Assembly (NCBI GenBank): GCA_964579675.1
Contig: CAZOIA010000004.1
Coordinates: 1-64,000, forward strand
From: CAZOIA01 sp964579675
GTDB taxonomy: Bacteria; Planctomycetota; Phycisphaerae; UBA1845; PWPN01
Direction: 5' to 3'
DNA length: 64,000 bases
In this document: positions 36,913 to 45,971 of the stretch, one piece after another
Layout of the letters: every line of letters starts with the position of its first letter
Position numbering within the stretch: position 1 is the stretch's first letter
The notes under the pieces: generated by a model
Database searches by the model: none
Seen by the model: the letters and a program-made list of their open reading frames with translations, nothing else
What the model was told of the DNA's origin: nothing
Translations under genes and position numbers: made by a program

Positions 36913-37956
36913 ATGACGGGCCTGCAGCGCGTTGTCAAGGTTCTCGCGGGCCGAGGCGGGGATTCCCCGGGAGGGGGCGTTGACCGCCCGCCGGTCCTGC
37001 CGATGGTGCATACCGGCCTGGCGGAGCACGCCGGGGTTCCGCTGGGACGGTTCTTCACCGACGCCGGGGCGATGGCCCAGGTGATGATCGAGGGCTGCCG
37101 GCGGTTCGGCTTCGACGGAGTGCAACTCTCGCTCGGGGTGACCGGTGAAGCCCAGGCCCTGGGGGCGGCGGTAAGGCAGCCGGCGGACGCGGCGCCGGTA
37201 CTCAACGAGCATCTTCTGGCGGAACCGGGTCGTCTGGACACGCTCCGTCGCCGGGATCCGACTACCGGAGGCCGAATGCCCTTGTTCTTCGAGGCTGTCG
37301 AGCGAGTCTCGCGGGAAATCGGCAGCGAGGTCTTCATCCTGGCCACCATGCGGGGGTCCCTGTTGATCACATCCCAGTTGCGCGGCGTGGAGGAGATGCT
37401 GATCGACCTGATCGAGCAGCCGGCGCCGGTGGAGGAGATGCTGGCGTTCGCGACGGACGTGGCGTTGAAGCTTTCGCGGCCGCTGCTGGGCACCGGTGCC
37501 CATGGGTTGCTCCTCGGCGAGGCCACCTGCTCGCCGAACTTCATTTCGCCGGAGATGTACCGCCGTCTCGTTCTGCCTCATCACAGGCGTCTGGTGGCCG
37601 GGCTCAAGGAGATGGGCTGGCCGTTCGTGGGGTTGCATGTTTGCGGGAATACGACCAGCATCATTAAAGACATGATCTCGACCGGTGTGGACTTTCTTGA
37701 CGTGGACTACCAGGTGCCGCCTGATCAGGCGATTTCGCTGTCTGGGGACCGGGCCGGGCTTCGGGGCAACCTCGATCCCAGCTCGGTTTTCCGTTTCGGC
37801 ACCCCCGATACCGTGAAGAGGCAAACCGAGGCCGTCTGCGCCGCCGCCCGCGGGGCGAGATGGATCATGAGTAGCGGTTGCGACATCCCGCCGGGCACGC
37901 CGGCTGAGAACATCGCAACGTTCGTCGAGAGCGTTCGGGCATCCACGGCGGATTGA
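36913..37956 (+). CDS. UroD-fold methyltransferase, MtaA/CmuA-like
   Basis: A 347-aa TIM-barrel protein of the uroporphyrinogen-decarboxylase superfamily. It carries a His-X-Cys pair in GLHVCGNT (His242, Cys244) and a later cysteine in SSGCDIPPGTP (Cys323). This is the zinc site of the methylcobalamin:thiol methyltransferases MtaA/MtbA and of CmuA, so methyl transfer is more likely than heme-pathway decarboxylation. CTGGAG lies 8 nt before the start. Its stop overlaps the frame of the next gene, an exported glycosidase-like protein. The methyl donor and acceptor cannot be read from the sequence; demethylation of O-methyl sugars is a hypothesis based on the neighbours. No corrinoid protein gene is in the window. 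Confidence 0.8.
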   Translation: MTGLQRVVKVLAGRGGDSPGGGVDRPPVLPMVHTGLAEHAGVPLGRFFTDAGAMAQVMIEGCRRFGFDGVQLSLGVTGEAQALGAAVRQPADAAPVLNEHLLAEPGRLDTLRRRDPTTGGRMPLFFEAVERVSREIGSEVFILATMRGSLLITSQLRGVEEMLIDLIEQPAPVEEMLAFATDVALKLSRPLLGTGAHGLLLGEATCSPNFISPEMYRRLVLPHHRRLVAGLKEMGWPFVGLHVCGNTTSIIKDMISTGVDFLDVDYQVPPDQAISLSGDRAGLRGNLDPSSVFRFGTPDTVKRQTEAVCAAARGARWIMSSGCDIPPGTPAENIATFVESVRASTAD

Positions 37957-37973
37957 CTCTGGAGCAAGGGCGG

Positions 37974-40766
37974 ATGAATGTGAGTCTTCCGTGCAGGCAA
38001 TGGCTACTCTCCGGGCTGATGCCTGTTGTCTGTCTCGCTGCCGGAGCGGGCACGGACCGGCTCACCCGCGACGGCCATCGGGTATCCGTCTCCGTGCTCG
38101 CAGGCAAGCTGACCGAGGTCTACCAGGTACGCACGCCGGACGGGTGGCGGGACGCATTGGCGTACGATGGCCCACAGATGCGACTGGCCAGGCCGATCGA
38201 CGGCAAGGTGCTGTTCGACTTTGAACAGGACAGCGAGCGGCAGGTGACGCTTGAGGGGCTGCCGCCGCACGTGCTGACCCACTCCAAGCGCACCAGGTTC
38301 CGCCCGCACGGCGAGTGGTTTGTCGGCACCTGCGAGGACGGCAGGGGCGGCTACAACGATGACTACACCGGTCAGCTCGAGCTCGGGCCGGTCACGCTCC
38401 CGCACCGGTACGTCTCGCTGCTGGTCAGCGGCGGACGGAAGCCGGACCAGGCGTATGTCGCCGTGCTTGATGCCCGGAGCGGCAAGGAGCTGCATCGGGC
38501 AACCGGCCGGAGCAGCGAGACGTTTCGGCGCGCCGAATGGGACCTGGCCGACTACGTGGGCCGAGAAGTCTCGTTCCGCATCGTCGATCAGGCCACAGGA
38601 GACTGGGGCCACATCAATGTGGACCACATCATCTCTCACCCGGATTCCGGGATGTTGGCCCCGGTGCCCGTCACTTGGACGGGCCTCGAACGCCACGGCG
38701 ATGCCCTGGCTGTTCGCGGCCGGGCCGACGCGATCGACATCACGCGGACGATCACGCTCTCGGATGCCGGCGCGGTAATCTCGCACCGGGCGGTTCCGGA
38801 TCCACAGTATGAGTGGAACCGCTACGAGGATCGGTACACGTTTGCCGCGGGCGCACCTGACTTTGTCTGGTCCCAGAGCATCAAGCGCCAGGAAAGCGAC
38901 CTGATACCTCACTGGCAGTTCAAGTCACCGGCGGTGATCTTTCAGGCAGGCCCGGTGCTCGCGTCTATCGTTGCGGATTTGCGTCCGCTCGGTGCCGACA
39001 TGCTCCGCCGGCAGCCTGCCGCCCTGGACCTGGGCAACCCTCCGAGCGGCACGCCGTGGTTCAGCTACGGCATCGCGCCGAGCAAACTGACGTCTCATTC
39101 GATCTACAGCCGCGATGACGAGGCGAGGTTGGAGTGGGACGGTGCGGAGTTGGCGATCGACCATATCCTCGTTCTTTCGGGCAGCGAGCCGCCCCGCCAG
39201 GGCTACCGCCGGGTCGTGAGCCACCTGTGGGAGACGTTCGGCCGGCCGGTGCTGCTGGCATCACCCGATGCCCAAACCAACTACGCCAGCAAACAACTGA
39301 ACCTGTTCGACACGTGGCGGCAGGAGACCTGGCACCGGTACGCACAGGAGGTCTATCGGGAATTCGACTGCGACGGCGAGCGGTGTGCCGCGCTCGTGTC
39401 GAAGCGCAACAAGTGGTCCAACAAGCTCGGCACGAACGAGGATTGCTGGTTCAACTCGTGGTTCCAGACCTTGCGGACGGCATACGGCATGTACGTGTAT
39501 GGCCGGCGTGCCGGAGACTCACGGATCATGGAGCAGGCCCGGGGGGTGCTCAACCTGGCCCTGCACGCCCCGCAACAAGATGGTGCGTTTCCGACGATCT
39601 ACTGGCGGGGCGAGGACGGCTCGCATAACTGGGTCCGCGACAACGGATGGGCCGGCCTGCGTGACTGTTACCACGTGTTCGACATGGCGTGGACCGCCTA
39701 CTGGATGCTTCGCTGGCATCGGGACCTGACGCCCGACGAGGATCGGATCATCCCGTTTTGCCGGGCGTTCGGCGACTTCCTGGTCAGCCGGCAGGACAGC
39801 CGCGGCGGGATCCCCTGCTGGTTTGACGAGAAGCTGTTGCCCCGCGTCGAGCTGGCGGAGTTCAATGCCGAGACGGCGGGGGCCGCCCTGTTCCTGGCTG
39901 AGCTGTCCGCCGCCACGGATGAGAGGCAATACCTGGACGCGGCACAGCAAGCGATGACCTTCATCGAGCGGTTCATGCTGCCGCGACACCGCTGGTTCGA
40001 CTACGAGACCTTCCTGAGCTGCTCGCGGAAGCCGCTGGACTTCTACGATTCCCACACCCAACAATGGCCGCAGAACAACCTGTCCACGTTCCAGGCGGCC
40101 CGGGCGTGCCTGCGGCTGCACGAGCTGACCGGCAAGCGGCAGTGGCGCGAGCTTGGCGAACAGATCTGCGACTACGCAGCCCTGACGCAGCAGGTGTTCA
40201 ATCATCCGCTGCTGACCCCGAAGCTGATCGGCGGGTTCACCACGCAGAACACCGATGCCGAGTGGAGCGACGCCCGGCAATGCTACGCGGCGGTGATCTT
40301 GCTGGACTACTATGAGCTCACGGGCCGGCTTGCGTACCTGGAGCGTGGCGTGGCGGCGCTGCGGTCCACGTTTGCCGTGGCTCCATACGAGAACTGGGCC
40401 CATAGCGGCAGCGTTGATCGCCCCGGGGCAATGACCGGTCTGCACTGGGGCACCGGCAGTGCAATGGCATCGGTCGAGATGAAGCACGACCGCTGCCGCG
40501 ATGCCTACGTCCACGTGGGCCGCCGACACGGCGTGGGGGTCAACGGGTGTACGCTCACGGACCTGACGGTGACGCAGCGTCGCGTGAGCTTCAGACTGCA
40601 CACGCCCTATCGCTGGCCCACCCCGCCGGTGGCGGTGATCGACGGTGCCCTTGGCCCGCTCGAAGTCATCGTGAACGGCCAATCCGCGGGCCTGCTGTCA
40701 CCTGGCAAGCTGCACAAGGGTGTTGCCTTGCCGTTCGTCGGGCAATCGACTGGAATGCTGCCATGA
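37974..40766 (+). CDS. Exported protein with GH32-type accessory and (alpha/alpha)6-barrel domains
   Basis: A 930-aa protein with a signal peptide (WLLSGLMPVVCLAAGAG). Residues ~80-220 resemble the lectin-like accessory module seen in planctomycete glycosidases (SLLVSGGRKPDQAYVAVLDA, EWDLADYVGREVSFRIVDQA, GDWGHINVDHI). A beta-sandwich region follows to ~400. The C-terminal ~450 residues look like a six-hairpin (alpha/alpha)6 glycosidase barrel (FQTLRTAYGMYVYGRRAGDS, WRGEDGSHNWVRDNGWAG, YDSHTQQWPQNNLSTFQAAR). A family number is not assigned, and no catalytic acid is proposed. The ATG at 37974 is chosen over the TTG at 37953, which overlaps the upstream stop. Its stop overlaps the next start in ATGA. 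Confidence 0.7.
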   Translation: MNVSLPCRQWLLSGLMPVVCLAAGAGTDRLTRDGHRVSVSVLAGKLTEVYQVRTPDGWRDALAYDGPQMRLARPIDGKVLFDFEQDSERQVTLEGLPPHVLTHSKRTRFRPHGEWFVGTCEDGRGGYNDDYTGQLELGPVTLPHRYVSLLVSGGRKPDQAYVAVLDARSGKELHRATGRSSETFRRAEWDLADYVGREVSFRIVDQATGDWGHINVDHIISHPDSGMLAPVPVTWTGLERHGDALAVRGRADAIDITRTITLSDAGAVISHRAVPDPQYEWNRYEDRYTFAAGAPDFVWSQSIKRQESDLIPHWQFKSPAVIFQAGPVLASIVADLRPLGADMLRRQPAALDLGNPPSGTPWFSYGIAPSKLTSHSIYSRDDEARLEWDGAELAIDHILVLSGSEPPRQGYRRVVSHLWETFGRPVLLASPDAQTNYASKQLNLFDTWRQETWHRYAQEVYREFDCDGERCAALVSKRNKWSNKLGTNEDCWFNSWFQTLRTAYGMYVYGRRAGDSRIMEQARGVLNLALHAPQQDGAFPTIYWRGEDGSHNWVRDNGWAGLRDCYHVFDMAWTAYWMLRWHRDLTPDEDRIIPFCRAFGDFLVSRQDSRGGIPCWFDEKLLPRVELAEFNAETAGAALFLAELSAATDERQYLDAAQQAMTFIERFMLPRHRWFDYETFLSCSRKPLDFYDSHTQQWPQNNLSTFQAARACLRLHELTGKRQWRELGEQICDYAALTQQVFNHPLLTPKLIGGFTTQNTDAEWSDARQCYAAVILLDYYELTGRLAYLERGVAALRSTFAVAPYENWAHSGSVDRPGAMTGLHWGTGSAMASVEMKHDRCRDAYVHVGRRHGVGVNGCTLTDLTVTQRRVSFRLHTPYRWPTPPVAVIDGALGPLEVIVNGQSAGLLSPGKLHKGVALPFVGQSTGMLP

Positions 40767-41965
40767 GCGTGTTCTTACCGGATGACGTGTCCCGGTTGTC
40801 CTGTCGAGTCGCAGCGATCGGGGTGAGTCTTCTGAGCTGCCTGCCGGCGCGTGCGCTGGATCCCGAGCCGCTACCGTTTCCGGTGTACGTTGCCTGCCGG
40901 ATCACCGGAGACATCACGATCGACGGCAAGCTGTCCGAGGCGGCGTGGCGGGAGACCTCGCTGGGTTGGGGGATGTCCCACTCGATTGAGCCGAACACGC
41001 TGTGCCCCGATCCCACTCTGTTCAGGATCGGCTACGACGATGAGTGGGTCTATCTGTCGCTGGCCGCCTACAAGCGGAGGGTGCAGGACGACATACCCGA
41101 GCACGTCTGGAAGCCGCGGGAAACGGACATCATGGATATGCAGGCGGTGCCCCGGCACAACCGGATGCGCGGGATCATCCCCCCGACCAACACCGCCGAC
41201 GTGCTGATCTCTCGTGAGGGGCGAACGGTGACGCTGCACTTCGAGCCGCCCAAAACGCCGACGGCGAAGGTGCACGATTCGCTTGGCGAGCGAGGGCTTG
41301 ATCTGGAACTGACGCACGCGTACGTGGGTAGCCTGGACGACGCACTGTGGACGGTGGAGGTCCGGGTTGGCTGGGATGCGTTGGGTTTCCCGGCTCCGGG
41401 CAGCGGCGATGACTGGGCGTTGAACCTCTATCGCGATATCCGTTTCTTCAGCAACTGGTCGTTCATCTCCTGGATGCGGCGATGGGCCAAGGCCGAGTAC
41501 TCGCGGTACAACATGGTCGATCGGTTTGGCCGGATCATCTTCCAGAACAAGCCGGACCTCGGGGCGATCGAGAAGGAGGCCAGGCGGATCGCCGCCGGGC
41601 GGGGCCCGGTCCGCGTATTCACGCCGGACGCCTACGTGCGGGTGGACACCGGGGGGCGGGTGGTCCGGCAATGGTACGCCGATCGGCTCAGGCAGATGCT
41701 CAAGTATGCCGGCGAGATCTTCCGCGACCGGACCCGGATCGGGAATGATTTGCCCTACCATCCGTTCTTCACGGAGCGCAAGCCGCGGGAGCATCTGGCC
41801 AAGGCCCAACAGAAGCTCGGCTGGCTCCACGACGCCATGACCGGTCCTGTGGCGTGGGACGATCCGGCAAGCGGCGTGGCACGAATCGCACACGCGATCC
41901 CCAAGGCGAGAGAGGGTTTATACACCTATAAGAAGGAACGGCTGTACCGTGGCTTGCCGGAGTAG
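40763..41965 (+). CDS. Exported protein with a CBM9-like domain
   Basis: A 400-aa protein whose ATG overlaps the upstream stop (ATGA), so it is translationally coupled. A signal peptide ends near AARALDPEP. Residues ~40-250 form a family 9-type carbohydrate-binding domain: ITGDITIDGKLSEAAWRE at the start, FRIGYDDEWVYLSLAAYKR, and WTVEVRVGWDALGFPAPGSG near its end. The last ~150 residues are helical and charged, without a recognised family, and include RQMLKYAGEIFRDRTRIGND. It probably binds polysaccharide at the surface or in the periplasm and works with the glycosidase-like products of the adjacent genes. Confidence 0.75.
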   Translation: MSVFLPDDVSRLSCRVAAIGVSLLSCLPARALDPEPLPFPVYVACRITGDITIDGKLSEAAWRETSLGWGMSHSIEPNTLCPDPTLFRIGYDDEWVYLSLAAYKRRVQDDIPEHVWKPRETDIMDMQAVPRHNRMRGIIPPTNTADVLISREGRTVTLHFEPPKTPTAKVHDSLGERGLDLELTHAYVGSLDDALWTVEVRVGWDALGFPAPGSGDDWALNLYRDIRFFSNWSFISWMRRWAKAEYSRYNMVDRFGRIIFQNKPDLGAIEKEARRIAAGRGPVRVFTPDAYVRVDTGGRVVRQWYADRLRQMLKYAGEIFRDRTRIGNDLPYHPFFTERKPREHLAKAQQKLGWLHDAMTGPVAWDDPASGVARIAHAIPKAREGLYTYKKERLYRGLPE

Positions 41966-44900
41966 ATTGGCAGTCCTGATGGGTGTGATGGCGACCGCGG
42001 CCGTGACGTGCTGCGCGGGGGCGGCTGATCCCGGGCAAGTCGGCGAGCCGCCCCAGTACGGGTGGCGGCTCAGCGGGGATGCGTTCCTGAGACTCGGGGA
42101 GGGCCTGGAGACGCCGCACACCAGGTGGATGAAGCCGGCGGCGGCAGGCACCGTCAGGGCGCTCTTTCTGGTCAACAAGATAGCGGCCTACGACGTCGGG
42201 GAACTCGGTCGCCGGCTGGACCTGGAGATCCGTGGTATGCCTGCTGAGACCTGGCTCCGGCTGGGAGACAACTACTGGCTGTGGCTGTGGCACGAGTCGT
42301 CGAGCAACCCGGAGCGGTCGGCCCATTTCGAGGCCATGCTGGACGATGAATACGACGTCATCGTCCTGGGCAACTGCCGGTTCCTCTCGCTCTACGAGAG
42401 CGTCCAGTACAAGATCCTCAAGAAGGTGGCGGGCGGGTGCGGGCTGGTGATGTTCTACCCTCACGACCTTGACCCGCGCATGTTGCGGCATCCGCTTCCC
42501 GAAGCCGCCCAGCAGTTGTCGGTCGGGATTCCGTTTGCCGGACTGACGTTCTACCGGAACCTGTTCATGCTGCGCAAGGACCTGAACCGGCCCGACGAGA
42601 TCGGCGGGCACCTGTTTCGGGCGTATCAGTTCGGCCGCGGGCGCGTTCTGGAGGTGGACTACGCGACGCAGTCGAGCGTTTTTGACGCCGTGCCCGGCGC
42701 GATCACGCCGTTCGAGGATTACGACTACACGTCCCCGGTTCAGTACGACTACCACCAGGCATTGGCGGCCCGATGCCTGATGTGGGCTGCGGGTAGAGAA
42801 CCGCGGCTTGCGTGGACGAGGCCGTTGCCGGACCGGATGGAGATCGCAGCGCTTGCCGAATCACCCGCGGACAAGGTGGAATGTCAGTGGTCGGGAGCGG
42901 CGGGCATCACCCTGACGCGGCGGACGCGCGTGCGAAACCGCTGGGGCGACGTGGCACATGAGCATGAGGAATCGTTCCGGGCCGATGCCGGCGTGATGTC
43001 CTGGGAGACGGTCCTGCCGCCGCTGCCCGCAGGAACGCACTTCGTTGATTTCATCGTCTCCAGCGCCGACGGCGTCGAGAACTGGGGGTCCTTCGCGGTT
43101 GACGTCCGGTCGTCGCTGTGGATCAGCGCGGTTGAGCCGGCTGACTCGTTCTTCGAGCGGGGCCAGGACGTGACGGGTCGGGTGCTGTTGTCGCGCCGGG
43201 TGACGGATGACGAGGAGGTGGCCCTGTTGCTGACGCTGCAGGACGGTTACGACCGCGTCTTCTCGATGGCACGCAGAGGTGTCCAGGCCGCCACGGACCG
43301 CGTTGAGTTCCGGATACCGCAGGGCAACCTCATCGCCTGGGGAGCGCGGCTGCGCGTGAAGCTCTCGCTTGGCGGCCGTACCGCCGACCAGGACGAGGTG
43401 GAGCTGTGGTTCCGCCGGCCGGGGCGGGGCGAGTTCCCGATTGCCATGTGGGGTGCGATTCCAGGTTACGGGAACCACATCGGCAACCTGCAGATGCGTA
43501 AGCTCGGCTTCACGGCCGTCCTGGCTGGTCATCCGATTAACCAGGCCCGTGACGATCTCGGCTGGATGACTTTCGGCGGCGGGCGCGGGGCGCTGGTTCA
43601 TTCGCTCGGCGACGAGATCCAGGTGCCGCATCCGAAGAAGGGCGAGGTGTTCGGCGACTTCCTGAAGAGGCGATACGACTCGATCGACGAACTGGACGCC
43701 GCGTGGAAGACGAGCTACACCGCATGGGAAGAAGCGGAGCCGGGCGGCGGCGTGGAGGATGGTTCGGCGGCGAGCTTCGTTCGCTACCATGATTCGCTGT
43801 CATGCGGGGAATCCCTGCATGCCGAGCGTTGTCGGGAAGGGCGCGAATCGGTCGAGAAGACCAATCCCCAGGGGGTCGTGGGTCCGGAAGGCTCGCCGGT
43901 GGGCGACCCGGAGCTGACGTTGCCGGAGGTGACGTTCTGGGGCCCCTATCTGACGGTTCGAGACAACCTGCTGGTAACCGCCATTGCCAGGCCCGGTACA
44001 CTGCGCGGGAACTGGTTTGGCGGTTACGTGGAAGACCGCCAGGTGCCCACCCGGCTGCGCCACGTTCTGTGGCTGTCGATCCTCGGCGGCAACAACATGA
44101 TCGAGTACTTCACCATCAGCGGTGGGCTGCTGGCCCCGGACCTGACGCGGATGCCGTTCACCGATCAGTTCATGAAGTCGTGGCACCAGCTTCGCCGGGG
44201 GCTCGGTCCGCTGCTGGCAAAGTGCCGGCCGGCGGGCAACCCGGTGGCGCTACTGCACTCGCAACCGTCCGAGCACGTCGGCCGGGCGGGCGGGCAGTGG
44301 ACGGACACAACCAAGGTGCACGCGTTTATGCTGGACCTGCTGGGGGATGCGGGCTATGGGCCGCAGTACGTCGCCTCGGGCCAGGTCAAAGCCGGGCGGC
44401 TTCAGGACGGCGATATCAAGGTTCTCTTCCTGTTGCACGCCTTCGCGTTGTCCGACGATGAGATCGCTGGGATCGTGACGTTTGCGGAGAAGGGCGGCAC
44501 GGTGATCGCGGACATCCCGCCCGCCTGGTTCGACGAACGATGCCGGTTGCGAGAACTGCGGGCGCTGGATGCGTTCTTCGGGTTGCAGCCGGCTGCCCCC
44601 CAGGCGTCATTGAAATGGCGCAGGTCGCTCATGGGGGAGACAGCAGAGGTCGAGGTTGCCGGCGGCGTCATGCACCTGCGGGGGCGCGATGCGTCACTCG
44701 TCGCGGCCGGCTCCGAGACGTTTCCGGACATCCTCGAAAGAGCACATGGTCATGGCAGATCGGTCCTGCTCAACGGCGTCGTGTGGCAGGAAGGGCGAGC
44801 TAACGCCGGCACGGCGCGGGCGTTGCGGCAACTGCTTTCGGACCGGGCCCGCACGCCGCGGGCCTTCGAGCCAAGCTTTCGTCACCCGCTCGGCAAGCCG

Positions 44901-45434
44901 GGGATGAAGGTCTATTCGTACGAACGGGGCGACATCCGGATCGACGCGGTCCTGCCGCCGGAGGCTACGGACCCGGCCGTCCCCGTCGTGCCTCGCGTCC
45001 GGTGGTCCGAAGCGAAACATACGTACGATCTGCGCGAGGAGTCGTACCTCGGCCACCTGGACAGGCTGGAGCAACGCGTGGACCGCAGCTCACCACTGGT
45101 CGTCGCCCGGCTGGATTACCGGGTGGGCGGTGTGCGGATCGACGCGCCGGCGGCGGCCGGAATCGGGGACGTCCTTACCCTTGCCTGTCACGTGCTCGAC
45201 GACGGCGGCAAACCGAGGCCCGGCCACGTCGTCCGCGTCAAAGTCGAGGGTCCCACGGGCATCGAGTACCCGTATTACGGCGCGATCCTCGACGCGATCG
45301 GCCCGGAACAATCCTGGCGGATTCCGTTTGCCATGAACGACCAGCCCGGGCAGTGGCGCATCACCGCAACGGACGTGGTCAGCGGTCAATCCGCCACCGC
45401 GTCGATCCGTCTCAGCAAAGGCCAACACCGGTAA
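41949..45434 (+). CDS. Large exported protein with GH42/beta-galactosidase-like architecture
   Basis: An 1161-aa protein overlapping the CBM9-like gene by 17 bp. The GTG at 41949 gives a signal peptide (LAVLMGVMATAAVTCCAGA); an ATG at 41979 is the alternative. Residues ~50-330 form an N-terminal domain with Rossmann-like segments (EYDVIVLGNCRFLSLYES); ~350-480 are beta-sandwich. Residues ~500-740 resemble a GH42-type TIM barrel (FGDFLKRRYDSIDELDAAWK, then WGPYLTVRDNLLVTAIARPG). Residues ~780-900 look like the beta-galactosidase trimerisation (GATase-like) domain (IVTFAEKGGTVIADIPPAWF). The end (~1050-1161) is a beta-sandwich like that in GH42-like proteins of this phylum. Catalytic glutamates are not confidently placed, so the substrate is unknown. 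Confidence 0.7.
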   Translation: MACRSRLAVLMGVMATAAVTCCAGAADPGQVGEPPQYGWRLSGDAFLRLGEGLETPHTRWMKPAAAGTVRALFLVNKIAAYDVGELGRRLDLEIRGMPAETWLRLGDNYWLWLWHESSSNPERSAHFEAMLDDEYDVIVLGNCRFLSLYESVQYKILKKVAGGCGLVMFYPHDLDPRMLRHPLPEAAQQLSVGIPFAGLTFYRNLFMLRKDLNRPDEIGGHLFRAYQFGRGRVLEVDYATQSSVFDAVPGAITPFEDYDYTSPVQYDYHQALAARCLMWAAGREPRLAWTRPLPDRMEIAALAESPADKVECQWSGAAGITLTRRTRVRNRWGDVAHEHEESFRADAGVMSWETVLPPLPAGTHFVDFIVSSADGVENWGSFAVDVRSSLWISAVEPADSFFERGQDVTGRVLLSRRVTDDEEVALLLTLQDGYDRVFSMARRGVQAATDRVEFRIPQGNLIAWGARLRVKLSLGGRTADQDEVELWFRRPGRGEFPIAMWGAIPGYGNHIGNLQMRKLGFTAVLAGHPINQARDDLGWMTFGGGRGALVHSLGDEIQVPHPKKGEVFGDFLKRRYDSIDELDAAWKTSYTAWEEAEPGGGVEDGSAASFVRYHDSLSCGESLHAERCREGRESVEKTNPQGVVGPEGSPVGDPELTLPEVTFWGPYLTVRDNLLVTAIARPGTLRGNWFGGYVEDRQVPTRLRHVLWLSILGGNNMIEYFTISGGLLAPDLTRMPFTDQFMKSWHQLRRGLGPLLAKCRPAGNPVALLHSQPSEHVGRAGGQWTDTTKVHAFMLDLLGDAGYGPQYVASGQVKAGRLQDGDIKVLFLLHAFALSDDEIAGIVTFAEKGGTVIADIPPAWFDERCRLRELRALDAFFGLQPAAPQASLKWRRSLMGETAEVEVAGGVMHLRGRDASLVAAGSETFPDILERAHGHGRSVLLNGVVWQEGRANAGTARALRQLLSDRARTPRAFEPSFRHPLGKPGMKVYSYERGDIRIDAVLPPEATDPAVPVVPRVRWSEAKHTYDLREESYLGHLDRLEQRVDRSSPLVVARLDYRVGGVRIDAPAAAGIGDVLTLACHVLDDGGKPRPGHVVRVKVEGPTGIEYPYYGAILDAIGPEQSWRIPFAMNDQPGQWRITATDVVSGQSATASIRLSKGQHR

Positions 45435-45445
45435 GAGAGGAAAAA

Positions 45446-45529
45446 GGAACCACCAAGACACGAAGGCACCAAGATAGCAGCATCTTTTCTCCCGGCTTTG
45501 CTTTGTGCCTTGGTGTCTTTGTGGTTTCC
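45446..45529. repeat. Inverted repeat with CCACCAAGACAC-type arms
   Basis: The arm GGAACCACCAAGACACGAAG (continuing to 45474) pairs with the reverse complement of 45501-45529, differing at only a few positions over 29 bp. Such AC/AAG-rich arms recur as intergenic repeats in many environmental genomes. It lies just after the stop of the glycosidase-like gene and could fold into a long stem in that mRNA, acting as a 3' barrier. Its AT-rich composition contrasts with its surroundings. Confidence 0.7.
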
Positions 45530-45704
45530 GGTGCCTCCAGTACCAGTCTTGAATAACGAGAGCACGAAACCGCGAAAACACAAGACGATTTCGACCTTGG
45601 GCTGTTTCGCGTTGCGGAGCCCCCAATGGGGTCAGGGCAGCGTGGCCCGGGGGCGTGGAGGCGTTGGGGCCAGGGTGCTGAGACCGGCGATGTTATCGGG
45701 TCAA

Positions 45705-45740
45705 CCGGCGCGCGCCGGCTGCAGCCGGCCGACCTATAAA
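45705..45740 (+). promoter_or_regulatory. Palindromes and -10 box before the coupled small membrane ORF
   Basis: Two overlapping perfect palindromes, CCGGCGCGCGCCGG (45705-45718) and GCCGGCTGCAGCCGGC (45714-45729), precede TATAAA (45735-45740). The start codon is 39 nt further on. They occupy the -35 region, so they could be an operator; no standard -35 is seen. Confidence 0.35.
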
Positions 45741-45779
45741 GCGCTTAACCCGGCCCCGGGAGCGACCGATAAGCCATCT

Positions 45780-45971
45780 ATGTCGGCATGTTCACCACGT
45801 CGAGGGTTAGCGGGGCCCGCGCGGCGCCGGTGGACGCTCGCAACCGGAGTGATAACCGCCGCGTTCCTCACTGTGCTGATCGTCTTTGTGCACCAGTCCC
45901 GAGCGATCAGAGTGAGCTATTGGAGGCTCTGGGGGATGGGTGCGGCGGTTGCGGATCGAATCCAGGAATGA
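45780..45971 (+). CDS. Small single-span membrane protein coupled to a GT-C gene
   Basis: A 63-aa protein with a basic N-terminal third (SPRRGLAGPARRRW), one transmembrane helix (LATGVITAAFLTVLIVFV) and a short C-terminal tail. It is not recognised as a family. Its stop overlaps the start of the following membrane glycosyltransferase-like gene (ATGA at 45968-45971), which supports it as a real gene and suggests the two products act together, for example as an accessory subunit. A Shine-Dalgarno is not obvious. Confidence 0.5.
   Translation: MSACSPRRGLAGPARRRWTLATGVITAAFLTVLIVFVHQSRAIRVSYWRLWGMGAAVADRIQE

Larger units (their letters stand above)
45435..45779. other. Intergenic region with an 84-bp inverted repeat and palindromes
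   Basis: No gene is seen between the glycosidase operon and the next small ORF. The region contains the inverted repeat 45446-45529, a short AT-rich stretch resembling the same repeat type (about 45557-45585), and two overlapping GC palindromes before a TATAAA box (45705-45740). Confidence 0.6.

Noticed and set aside
45498..45779. Longer version of the small membrane ORF starting at 45498
   Set aside because: The first 94 codons run through the inverted repeat and non-coding palindromes and have no coding character; the ATG at 45780 is preferred.
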